Positions 40,906 through 48,117 of a stretch of 48,117 bases of DNA are shown piece by piece. Numbering within the stretch: position 1 is the stretch's first letter; each line of letters begins with the position of its first letter. The notes below the pieces were generated by a model. The model did not search any database. It was not told the origin of the DNA and was given only the letters and a program-made list of their open reading frames with translations. The DNA comes from Actinomycetota bacterium (GTDB taxonomy: Bacteria; Actinomycetota; Actinomycetes; JACCUZ01): positions 1 through 48,117 of the forward strand of contig JAVEDI010000045.1 of the NCBI GenBank assembly GCA_030841035.1, written 5' to 3'. A program made the position numbers and the translations under genes.

Positions 40906-43900
40906 GTGACCGTCAGCCGGGGCAGCGAGAGGGGCCGGCTGGCGCGCGTCGGCTTCACCGACCCGGTGCAGGCCATGGCGCTGCTGGAGGAGCCCGTGCT
41001 GGCCGGGCTCGACGTCGAGGACCCCGACGGGCCGCTGCTCGCGGCGGTCGCCCGCACCGCTGACCCCGACGCGGCGCTGGCCGCTCTCGTGCGCGTGCTC
41101 GGCGCGACGGCCGACCCCGAGGCGCTGCGGTCCGCGCTGTCGAGCGACGAGCAGCTGCGCACCGGCCTGCTCTCGGTGCTAGGGGCCAGCCCCGCGCTCA
41201 GCGACCACCTCACCCGCCACCCCCGGCACTGGCATCTGCTCGCGGCCGATCCCGATCCGTTCGTCGACCGCGACGCTCGGTCCAGCGCACCGGGGCTGCG
41301 TGCCGAGCTGCTCACGGCGGTGGGCGCCGACTTCGTCGACAACGACCCGGTCGCGACCCACCCGCAGGCCACCGACGCGCTGCGCGTGGCCTACCGCGGT
41401 GCGCTGCTGCGCCTCGCCGCGCGCGACCTGGCCGGCGGGGCCGACGTCGTCGACGTCGCCGCGGAGCTGGCCGACCTGGCCGCGGCGACGCTCGAGGCGG
41501 CGCTCGCGGTCGCCCGCGCCGGGCTGCCCGCGAACGCGCCGCCCTGCCGGCTGTCGGTGATCGCCATGGGCAAGTGCGGCGGACGCGAGCTGAACTACGC
41601 CAGCGATGTCGACGTCGTCTTCGTGGCCGAGGCCCCCGACGGCGGCGACGAGGAAGGCGCGCTGCGGACCGCCAGCACGCTGGCCGTCGCGATGATGCGG
41701 GTCTGCTCTGCCAACACCGCCGAGGGCACCATCTGGCCCGTCGACGCCGCGCTGCGACCCGAGGGCAAGGCCGGTCCGTTGGTACGGACCCTGGCCAGCC
41801 ACGTCGCCTACTACGAGCGGTGGGCGCGGACCTGGGAGTTCCAGGCGCTGCTGAAGGCCCGCCCCGTGGCCGGCGACCTCGAGCTGGGGGCGGCGTACGT
41901 CGGCGCGCTCGCGCCGTTGGTGTGGCGGGCGGCCGACCGCGACGACTTCGTCGCCGACGTACAGGCCATGCGCCGCCGGGTGGAGGCGGCCCTCCCGGCG
42001 GACGCGAGCCACCGTCAGCTCAAGCTCGGCCCCGGAGGGCTGCGCGACGTGGAGTTCGCGGTGCAGCTCCTGCAGCTGGTGCACGGGCGCAGCGACGACA
42101 CGCTGCGCAGCCCCAACACGCTCGAGGCGCTGGAGGCGCTCTCGACCTACGGCTACGTCGGACGCGACGACGCCGCGGAGCTGGACCGCGCCTACCGGTT
42201 CCTGCGGACCATCGAGCACCGCCTGCAGCTGGCGCGCCTGCAGCGCACCCACCTGATGCCCGAGGACCCCGACGCGCTGCGCTGGCTCGGCCGCTCCCTG
42301 GGCATGCGCGCCAACCCGGTCGAGGAGCTGCAGAGCCACTGGCGCCAGCACGCCCGCGAGGTGCGCCGGCTGCACGAGAAGCTGTTCTACCGACCGCTGC
42401 TCGCCTCGGTGGCGCGACTCGGCCCGGGCGACGCACGGCTGACTCCCGACGCGGCCCGCTCCCGGCTGGAGGCGCTGGGCTATGTCGACCCCACCGGCGC
42501 CCTGCGTCACCTCGAGGCGCTCACCTCGGGCGTCAGCCGCCGGGCGGCGATCCAGCGCACGTTGCTGCCCGTGATGCTCGGCTGGTTCGCCGACGCGCCG
42601 GACCCCGACGGCGGGCTGCTCGCGTTCCGCCGCATCAGCGAGGCGCTCGGCGCGACGCACTGGTACCTGCGTCTGCTGCGTGACGAGGGGGCGGTCGCCT
42701 CCCACCTCGCGCGCCTGCTGGCCAGCAGCCGTTACGCCGTCGAGCTGCTCGAGCAGGCTCCGGAGGCGGTGCGGATGCTCGCCGACGACAACGAGCTGCA
42801 GCCGCGCTCGCGCGCCGCGCTGGCCGCGGAGGTCGGTGCGGCGGTTGCCCGCCACGACGACCCGGTGACCGCGGTCGGTGTCGCGCGGGGCGTCCGGCGG
42901 CGGGAGCTGTTCCGGATCGCGGCCTCCGACGTGCTGGGGGCCAGCACCGTCGAGCAGGTCGCGGAGGGGCTCACCGACGTCGCCGCAGTGACGCTCGGTG
43001 CCGCCCTCGACGTCGCCGTACGTCGGTGGGAGCGCGACGCCGGCGCGCCGCTGCCCACCCGGCTGGCGGTCGTGGGCATGGGCCGGCTCGGCGGGCACGA
43101 GTTCGGCTATGCCAGCGACGCCGACGTGCTGTTCGTGCACGACCCGCTCCCGGGCGCCGACGAGCGGGCCGCGAGCGAGGCCGCGCAGGCCGTGGTGGGG
43201 GAGCTGCGCCGGCTGCTGGCCGTGCCCTCGACCGACCCGCCTCTCGCGGTCGACGCGAACCTGCGCCCTGAGGGCAGGCAGGGCCCGCTCGTTCGCACCC
43301 TCGCCTCCTACCGCAGCTACTACGAGCGGTGGTCTCAGGTGTGGGAGAGCCAGGCGCTGCTGCGTGCCGAACCGGTCGCCGGCGACGCCGAGCTGGGGCA
43401 GCGGTTCGTGGCCCTCATCGACCCGCTGCGCTACCCCGACGGCGGACTGGACGACACGGCGGTCCGCGAGATCAGGCGGATCAAGGCGCGCGTCGAGGCC
43501 GAGCGCCTGCCGCGGGGCAAGGACCCGGCCCGCAACACCAAGCTCGGCCCCGGTGGCCTGGCCGACGTGGAGTGGACCGTCCAGCTGCTGCAGCTGCGCC
43601 ACGGCGCCGCCGTACCGGGGCTGCGCACGACCCGCACGCTCCCGGCCCTGGACGCGGCGGAGGAGGCGGGGCTGGTCGAGCGCGAGCAGGCCGAGACGCT
43701 GCGCCACGCCTGGCGCACCGCGAGCCGCGTGCGCAACGCCGGCCTGCTGGTCCGGGGGCGCCCGGGGGACGAGCTGCCCTCGGATTTGCGGGAACTGTCC
43801 GGTATCGCCCAGCTGTTGGGCTACCCTCCGGGCGCAGCAGGCACGCTGGTGGACGACTACCGTCGCGCCACCCGGCGGGCCAGGACAGCGGTGAACGGGG

Positions 43901-43914
43901 TGTTCTACCGGTGA
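40906..43914 (+). CDS. glnE: Glutamine synthetase adenylyl-/deadenylyltransferase
   Basis: A 1002-residue bifunctional regulator of glutamine synthetase. Two nucleotidyltransferase domains carry the GxDxD-type sites: GGRELNYASDVDVVFV near residue 223 (deadenylylating half) and GGHEFGYASDADVLFV near residue 727 (adenylylating half), each followed by the helical glutamine-synthetase regulatory region (LRPEGKAGPLVRTLASH, LRPEGRQGPLVRTLASY, KLGPGGLRDVEF, KLGPGGLADVEW). Length is usual for the family. Start is GTG 40906, 11 bases after the amidotransferase, and its stop overlaps the MFS start (GTGA). Confidence 0.96.
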   Translation: MTVSRGSERGRLARVGFTDPVQAMALLEEPVLAGLDVEDPDGPLLAAVARTADPDAALAALVRVLGATADPEALRSALSSDEQLRTGLLSVLGASPALSDHLTRHPRHWHLLAADPDPFVDRDARSSAPGLRAELLTAVGADFVDNDPVATHPQATDALRVAYRGALLRLAARDLAGGADVVDVAAELADLAAATLEAALAVARAGLPANAPPCRLSVIAMGKCGGRELNYASDVDVVFVAEAPDGGDEEGALRTASTLAVAMMRVCSANTAEGTIWPVDAALRPEGKAGPLVRTLASHVAYYERWARTWEFQALLKARPVAGDLELGAAYVGALAPLVWRAADRDDFVADVQAMRRRVEAALPADASHRQLKLGPGGLRDVEFAVQLLQLVHGRSDDTLRSPNTLEALEALSTYGYVGRDDAAELDRAYRFLRTIEHRLQLARLQRTHLMPEDPDALRWLGRSLGMRANPVEELQSHWRQHAREVRRLHEKLFYRPLLASVARLGPGDARLTPDAARSRLEALGYVDPTGALRHLEALTSGVSRRAAIQRTLLPVMLGWFADAPDPDGGLLAFRRISEALGATHWYLRLLRDEGAVASHLARLLASSRYAVELLEQAPEAVRMLADDNELQPRSRAALAAEVGAAVARHDDPVTAVGVARGVRRRELFRIAASDVLGASTVEQVAEGLTDVAAVTLGAALDVAVRRWERDAGAPLPTRLAVVGMGRLGGHEFGYASDADVLFVHDPLPGADERAASEAAQAVVGELRRLLAVPSTDPPLAVDANLRPEGRQGPLVRTLASYRSYYERWSQVWESQALLRAEPVAGDAELGQRFVALIDPLRYPDGGLDDTAVREIRRIKARVEAERLPRGKDPARNTKLGPGGLADVEWTVQLLQLRHGAAVPGLRTTRTLPALDAAEEAGLVEREQAETLRHAWRTASRVRNAGLLVRGRPGDELPSDLRELSGIAQLLGYPPGAAGTLVDDYRRATRRARTAVNGVFYR

Positions 43915-45188
43915 GTGAGGCGACGGCGGGTCCGGTGCCACCAGCGGCCGTCGTGCCCGCGACCTATCGCGACGCGCTGCGCAACCGGGAGTTCCGCGGG
44001 CTGGTGCTGGCCCAGGTCCTGAGCGAGTGGGGCGACCACATCGCGCGGGTCGCGCTCGCCTCGCTGGTGCTCGCCCGCACCGACAGCGCCTTCCTCGCCG
44101 TGCTCGCGTTTGTCGCGAGCTTCATCCCTGCCGTCTTCGGGGCCGCGCTGCTGGGCGGCCTGGCCGACCGGGTGCCCCGCAAGATCGTGCTGCTCGCCTG
44201 TGATGTCGGGCGGGCGATCATCATCGCGGTGCTCGCGCTCGTTGCGGTGCCCAGCACGCCGGTGTGGGTGCTGCTGCTGGTGCTGCTGCTGGCGGAGTTC
44301 TTCACCGCCCCTTTCGACGCGGCGCAGCGCTCGATGGTGCCCGACGTGCTGCCCGAGCCCCGGCTGACGCTGGCCGGCATGGGCCTGATGCGGGTGCTCT
44401 TCCAGCTCGACCAGGTCATCGGCATCGGTTTGGCGGGGCTGGTCATCTTCCTCGTCGGCGCTCGCTGGGGCCTGCTGCTGGACTCCGCCACGTTCGTTCT
44501 GAGCTTCCTGCTGCTGCTGCTCACCCTGCGCCGGCGCCCCGCGTCGCGGGCGGCCGACGCGGCGCCCAGCAGCCTGTGGCAGGACTTTCGAGCCGGCTGG
44601 CGGTTGGTCGCGGACGACCCGGCGCTGCGGGCGCTGATCGGGCTCGGCTGGGGTGCGGCCATCTTCATGATCGCTCCGGAGGCCGTCGCGCTCGCCTACG
44701 CGCGGCACGGCGGCGCGTCACCCCAGGCCGGCGCGGCCCTGATGGCGAGCATCCCCGCCGGCGCTGCCCTCGGGGCGTACGTCGTCGGCCGGCAGCCGCC
44801 GCTGCGCCAGGTGCGACTGCTCCTTCCGCTGGCGGTCGCCAGCTGCCTGCCGCTGCTCGCCGTGTGCCTGGCACCGCCGTGGTGGGCGGCGTTGCCGTTC
44901 TTCTTCGTCAGCGGGCTCGGGCAGGGCTTCATGCTGCCGCTGCTGGCCACCGTCAACCTGGTGTCTCCGCCCCAGTTCCGGGGCCGGGTGAACGGACTTG
45001 CCGGCGGGGGCTTCAGCCTGGCGAGCGCGTCCTCGTTCCTGCTCGCGGGAGCGGTGGCCGATCTCACCTCCCCCTCGGTGGCCGTGACCGGCGCCGGTGC
45101 GGTGGGGCTCGCCGTGATCGGGCTGGTGCACCGTAGCTGGCCCCGGGGCGCCGTACGTCGCTCCGCGGCCCGCATCTACGGTGGGTGA
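43911..45188 (+). CDS. Major facilitator superfamily transporter
   Basis: A 425-residue integral membrane protein with about 12 hydrophobic segments, MFS type (MFS_3-like). The loop-2 signature is GGLADRVPRKIVLL, followed by DVGRAIIIAVLALVAV. It begins VSEATAGPVPPAAVVPATYRDALRNREFRGLVLAQVLSEWGDHI. The central loop (RRRPASRAADAAPSS) splits two six-helix halves. Start is GTG 43911, overlapping the glnE stop by four bases, so it is cotranscribed with the nitrogen genes. The substrate is unknown; drug export or amino-acid export are possible. Confidence 0.85.
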   Translation: MSEATAGPVPPAAVVPATYRDALRNREFRGLVLAQVLSEWGDHIARVALASLVLARTDSAFLAVLAFVASFIPAVFGAALLGGLADRVPRKIVLLACDVGRAIIIAVLALVAVPSTPVWVLLLVLLLAEFFTAPFDAAQRSMVPDVLPEPRLTLAGMGLMRVLFQLDQVIGIGLAGLVIFLVGARWGLLLDSATFVLSFLLLLLTLRRRPASRAADAAPSSLWQDFRAGWRLVADDPALRALIGLGWGAAIFMIAPEAVALAYARHGGASPQAGAALMASIPAGAALGAYVVGRQPPLRQVRLLLPLAVASCLPLLAVCLAPPWWAALPFFFVSGLGQGFMLPLLATVNLVSPPQFRGRVNGLAGGGFSLASASSFLLAGAVADLTSPSVAVTGAGAVGLAVIGLVHRSWPRGAVRRSAARIYGG

Positions 45189-45368
45189 GCCCTCCAGCCC
45201 TGCGCCGCGGCGACCGATGAGGACAGGACCAGCATGTGACATCGCCCGCGGTAATCGTCCTTTTTTACCTGATATTGCTGCGCCGATCGGTTGACTTCCG
45301 TCACACTGGACTCATGGCGCGTCACTGGCCACACTCGCGCTGCGGCGCCTGACCCGAAGGCTTGTCTC
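45189..45368. other. 180-base spacer before the first hydrolase gene
   Basis: Contains an unusually T-rich stretch (TCCTTTTTTACCTGATATTG, 45258-45277) in GC-rich DNA and a TTGACT (45291) that resembles a -35 box, but no -10 at proper spacing was convincing. It probably holds the promoter for the hydrolase pair. Confidence 0.3.
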
Positions 45369-46661
45369 ATGCAGTTGCTCCACCGTGTCCCCCTGCCCGT
45401 GCGCCTGCTCACCGTCGGCCTGTCCTTGCTGCTCGCCGCGGCGGTGCTGCCCTCGGCGCCCGCGCAGGCCGCGGCGAAGCCGCGAGGCATCGCTGTGTCG
45501 AAGTACTTCTTCGGCATGCACGACAACGACCCCACCTCGTGGCCGGTGGCGAGGGTGGGCTCCATCCGGCTGTGGGACTCCGGTGTCACCTGGCGGGACA
45601 TCGAGGCGGCCCCCGGGCAGTACGACTGGGCCAGGCTGGACGCCCAGGTGGCCAGCGCCCGGGTCAGGGGCGCCGAAGTGACCCTGGTCCTCGGGCAGAC
45701 CCCGCAGTTCTACGCGCGCGGCACCACCAGCGCGCCCGAGTTCGTCGCCACCGGCGCCACCCGACCGCCGGACATCGCCGCCTGGCGGGCCTACGTCCAC
45801 GCGGTGGCCGACCGCTACGCCGGGCGGATCAGCGCCCTGCAGGTGTGGAACGAGGCCAACGTCATCGGGTTCTGGTCGGGCTCCGTGGGGCAGCTGGCCG
45901 AGCTGACCTACTGGGCGCGCTACGAGCTGACCGGTGTGAACAGGACGCACGGGTCGAAGATGCAGCTGGTCTCGCCCGGGTTCGTGGCTCGATCCAACGT
46001 CGGCGTCGTGAGCGCGTACTGGGCGCAGTCCTTCAACGGCGTCCGGATGGGGAGCCTGGTCGACAAGGTCGCTCTCTCGCTCTACCCCTCGCCGGCCGGA
46101 ACCCCCGAGGACACCATCACCCGGCTCGCCGCTGTGAAGCGGATCCTGAGCAGGTACAAGGTGACCAAGCCGATCTGGAACACCGAGGTCAACTTCGGGC
46201 TGATCGGTGGCGGGAACACCCCGACGCCCACGCACATCAGCCCGGAGCGCCAGGCGGCGTACGTCGTCCGGACGTACCTGCTCAACGCCTCCAGCGGGAT
46301 CGAGCGGGTGTTCTGGTACCGCTGGGACCTCACCTCGATCGCCAACACGGTCCTGAGCATCAACGGGTCCCCGACGCTGGCCGGGCGAGCCTACGGACTG
46401 ACCCAGTCCTGGCTCGCAGGTGCGCGGCTGCAGGGGTGTCCGCGGGCGGCCAAGGGAGCGCTCAAGGGCACCTACGTCTGCACGCTCAGCGTGCGGGGCG
46501 GTGTGAACCGCATCTACTGGAACCCGTCCAGGAGCGCGAAGGTCACGTTGCCCGCGACGGCGAGCTACAGCATCAACTTGTACGGTAAGAAGACGCGCGC
46601 CAAGGGCGGCTCGAAGAAGATCGTCGACTACCGCCCCGTCCTGGTGCACGCGAAGCGGTAG
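45369..46661 (+). CDS. Secreted clan GH-A (GH39-like) glycoside hydrolase, first copy
   Basis: A 430-residue exported enzyme. The signal peptide (about residues 1-36: VPLPVRLLTVGLSLLLAAAVLPSAPAQAAA) precedes a (beta/alpha)8 domain. The two catalytic carboxylates of clan GH-A are at Glu162 (QVWNEANVIG, acid/base) and Glu273 (IWNTEVNFG, nucleophile). The first strand reads GIAVSKYFFGMHDNDP, and GSIRLWDSGVTWRDIE follows. A small C-terminal beta region with cysteines (GCPRAAKGALKGTYVCTLS, NRIYWNPSRSAKVTLP) ends the protein. Distant resemblance to PslG-type enzymes suggests activity on an exopolysaccharide, but substrate is unproven. Start is ATG 45369, beyond a GTG-like upstream frame. Confidence 0.85.
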   Translation: MQLLHRVPLPVRLLTVGLSLLLAAAVLPSAPAQAAAKPRGIAVSKYFFGMHDNDPTSWPVARVGSIRLWDSGVTWRDIEAAPGQYDWARLDAQVASARVRGAEVTLVLGQTPQFYARGTTSAPEFVATGATRPPDIAAWRAYVHAVADRYAGRISALQVWNEANVIGFWSGSVGQLAELTYWARYELTGVNRTHGSKMQLVSPGFVARSNVGVVSAYWAQSFNGVRMGSLVDKVALSLYPSPAGTPEDTITRLAAVKRILSRYKVTKPIWNTEVNFGLIGGGNTPTPTHISPERQAAYVVRTYLLNASSGIERVFWYRWDLTSIANTVLSINGSPTLAGRAYGLTQSWLAGARLQGCPRAAKGALKGTYVCTLSVRGGVNRIYWNPSRSAKVTLPATASYSINLYGKKTRAKGGSKKIVDYRPVLVHAKR

Positions 46662-46701
46662 CCCGCCCACGGGGGCGCCAGTACACACTCACGGGAGCCG
46701 G

Positions 46702-47967
46702 ATGCTTTTTCTGCGACTGCGCCATGCCATTGCCCTGCTGATCACCGCGTCGTTGACCACGGGGCTCGCTGTCCTTGCGGGCCCGGCGGCGAGCGCCGCC
46801 GCGATCCCGGTCAGCAAGGGCTTCTTCGGTGTCACCGATCACCAGCCGTCGGTCGCCGGCGCGGCCGGCTGGCCGAGGGCGCCGATCGGCTCCATCCGGC
46901 TGTGGGACACCGGGGTGAGCTGGCGCGAGCTGGAGGTCCGCCCCGGGGTGTGGGACTTCCGAAAGCTGGACAAGATCGTGGCGACCTCCCGGGCGCACGG
47001 CGCGCGGCCGCTGCTCGTCCTGGGTCAGACGCCGCGCTTCCACGCCACCCGCCCCACGTGGGTCGGCTTCTACGGAGCGGGTGCTCCGACGGTGCCCAAG
47101 CTGAACGCCTGGAAGCGCTATGTCGCCGCGGTCGCCCAGCGATACCGGGGCAACGTCGACTACCAGGTGTGGAACGAGCCCAACGTCGTGGGCATGTGGC
47201 GTGGCTCGCCGCAGCAGATGGCGACGCTGACCTACCTGGCCAAGCACGTCCTGGACGTGTGGGCGCCGAACGCTCGGCTTGTCGCGCCGTCCTTCCCGGT
47301 GCGGCTGGCCGCTCAGCGCGCCTGGGTTGCTCGCTACTACGCCGCGCGCTCGGCGGGAAGGCCGACCGGTAGCCTGGTCGACGTCGTGTCGCTGAACCTG
47401 TATCCCGCGGCCACCGGCTCGCCGGAGACCTCGATGGCGCTGTTGCGGCAGAGCCGGGCGATCCTGGCCCGCTACCACGTGCGCCGGCCGGTGTGGAACA
47501 CCGAGATCAACTACGGCATGACGGGCGACGGCAGCAACGCGAGGAACATCAGCCGGCGTCGTGAGGCCGCCAACGTCACACGTACCTACGTGCTGAACGC
47601 GGCCAACCGGGTCGGCCGGGTGTACTGGTACTCCTGGGACCTGCACGGCCTGGGCAACACCGAGATGACCTACGGCAACAACGCCTCCCTGACCCCGGCC
47701 GGCGTCGCATTCAACGTGACGGCCACCTGGCTCACCGGGGGGCGCCTGCGAAGCTGCACCGTGAGCGGCAACGGCACCTACACGTGCACCGTCGGGTCTT
47801 CCACCGGCGTACGTCGCATCTACTGGAACCCGTCGCGCACCGCCTCGGTCACTGCCGTCGGCTCGGCCACCCAGTGGCAGGGCATGCTCGGCAAGACCAA
47901 GACGCTGCGGGGCAACGAACGGCTGACCGTCAGCTACGCCCCGATCATGGTGCGCTCCTCGCGCTAG
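46702..47967 (+). CDS. Secreted clan GH-A (GH39-like) glycoside hydrolase, second copy
   Basis: A 421-residue paralogue of the preceding gene, with the same order of features: signal peptide (LLITASLTTGLAVLAGPAASAAA, about residues 12-34), GSIRLWDTGVSWRELE, acid/base Glu159 (YQVWNEPNVVG), nucleophile Glu268 (VWNTEINYG) and C-terminal beta segment (SCTVSGNGTYTCTVGSSTG, RRIYWNPSRTASVT). The acid/base motif here is the canonical NEP, while the first copy has NEA. It lies 40 bases downstream with GGGAG before its ATG, so the pair is an operon formed by duplication. Divergence between the copies suggests different substrates or bond positions. Confidence 0.85.
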   Translation: MLFLRLRHAIALLITASLTTGLAVLAGPAASAAAIPVSKGFFGVTDHQPSVAGAAGWPRAPIGSIRLWDTGVSWRELEVRPGVWDFRKLDKIVATSRAHGARPLLVLGQTPRFHATRPTWVGFYGAGAPTVPKLNAWKRYVAAVAQRYRGNVDYQVWNEPNVVGMWRGSPQQMATLTYLAKHVLDVWAPNARLVAPSFPVRLAAQRAWVARYYAARSAGRPTGSLVDVVSLNLYPAATGSPETSMALLRQSRAILARYHVRRPVWNTEINYGMTGDGSNARNISRRREAANVTRTYVLNAANRVGRVYWYSWDLHGLGNTEMTYGNNASLTPAGVAFNVTATWLTGGRLRSCTVSGNGTYTCTVGSSTGVRRIYWNPSRTASVTAVGSATQWQGMLGKTKTLRGNERLTVSYAPIMVRSSR

Positions 47968-48117
47968 GCACGGTTGCCGCCCGTGTCGCTATGCCTCGCA
48001 GGAGCAGCGACGACAGGTGCGGAACTCGCGTCCGCTGTCGTCCCAGTTGTGATCCCAACGGTGCAGACGCACTCGACACAGCAGTCTTGCCACAGGCAGA
48101 GATTGCAAGCGCCACCC
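47968..48117. other. Right-edge spacer, no gene seen
   Basis: 150 bases after the second hydrolase. There is a weak six-base inverted repeat (GTCGCT 47985-47990 / AGCGAC 48006-48011) that is too loose for a confident terminator. A further gene may begin beyond the window. Confidence 0.3.

Noticed and set aside
41179-43941. A 920-codon open frame antisense to glnE
   Set aside because: High third-position GC makes long antisense frames common. The translation is Arg/Gly/Ala/His-rich without a domain, whereas the sense frame is a full GlnE.
1-48117. CRISPR array
   Set aside because: No set of regularly spaced direct repeats with unique spacers was seen; the repeats found are a tandem coding repeat and short dyads.

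Overview
The window is a very GC-rich actinobacterial chromosome segment. The supporting signs are dense high-GC coding, many GTG starts, four-base stop/start overlaps, an F420-type luciferase-like oxidoreductase, FprA, a bifunctional RNase H/phosphatase, a GlnA2-GlnE pair and a class A RNase P RNA. The species cannot be fixed from the sequence. From memory of mycobacterial genomes, the order aceE / DUF3052 / AhpE ... Nif3 / zinc-ribbon / RNase H-phosphatase ... panB ... glnA2 / glnE matches a conserved actinobacterial core block. This window looks like that backbone with accessory DNA inserted.

Layout. (1) 1-3.2 kb, core: the start of aceE (runs off the left edge), DUF1918, YjbQ, DUF3052, an AhpE-like peroxiredoxin and tRNA-Val(UAC). 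(2) 3.2-15.1 kb, accessory block between the tRNA and the Nif3 operon: a YdeI-like protein, a glyoxalase remnant, an arsenic locus (divergent ArsR, ArsI, a second ArsR, and an aquaporin-arsenate reductase fusion), a chromate transporter, and a tightly packed operon of a lipoprotein, two ABC ATPases, an FtsX-like permease, an OmpR-type regulator and a histidine kinase. The regulator and kinase probably control their own operon through a direct repeat next to the first gene. (3) 15.1-18.2 kb: Nif3, zinc-ribbon coiled coil and RNase H-phosphatase, in that order; the zinc-ribbon gene probably starts at CTG. (4) 18.2-24.1 kb: CoA-transferase/racemase, F420 oxidoreductase, ArsB/SLC13-type permease, RNB exonuclease, rnpB RNA and a Nudix hydrolase. 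(5) 24.2-30.6 kb: a membrane GGDEF-EAL protein, a secreted FnIII protein, FprA, a small protein, methionine aminopeptidase and a 61-residue conserved protein. (6) 30.6-38.6 kb: an H1-like lysine/alanine-rich protein, an unknown protein, a BtuF-like metal-receptor protein, PanB, NAD synthase, a second (GAF-containing) GGDEF-EAL protein, and a 73-residue secreted peptide with three AAGSGWH repeats. (7) 38.7-45.2 kb: GlnA2, a class I amidotransferase, GlnE and an MFS transporter, on one strand with tiny gaps or overlaps. (8) 45.3-48.0 kb: two tandem secreted clan GH-A glycoside hydrolase paralogues.

How the genes work together. The ars genes form a plausible self-contained route: organic As(III) is demethylated by ArsI, arsenate is reduced by the ArsC half of the fusion, and arsenite leaves through the aquaporin half, with ArsR repressors sensing As(III). 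The TCS-ABC operon looks like a cell-envelope or antimicrobial-peptide sensing module. GlnA2, the amidotransferase and GlnE form a nitrogen-metabolism cluster. The two GGDEF-EAL proteins suggest local cyclic-di-GMP signalling. No integrase, transposase, prophage or CRISPR array was seen. The least explained items are the AAGSGWH-repeat peptide, the operator-like inverted repeats upstream of aceE, the CTG start, and the tandem secreted hydrolases.
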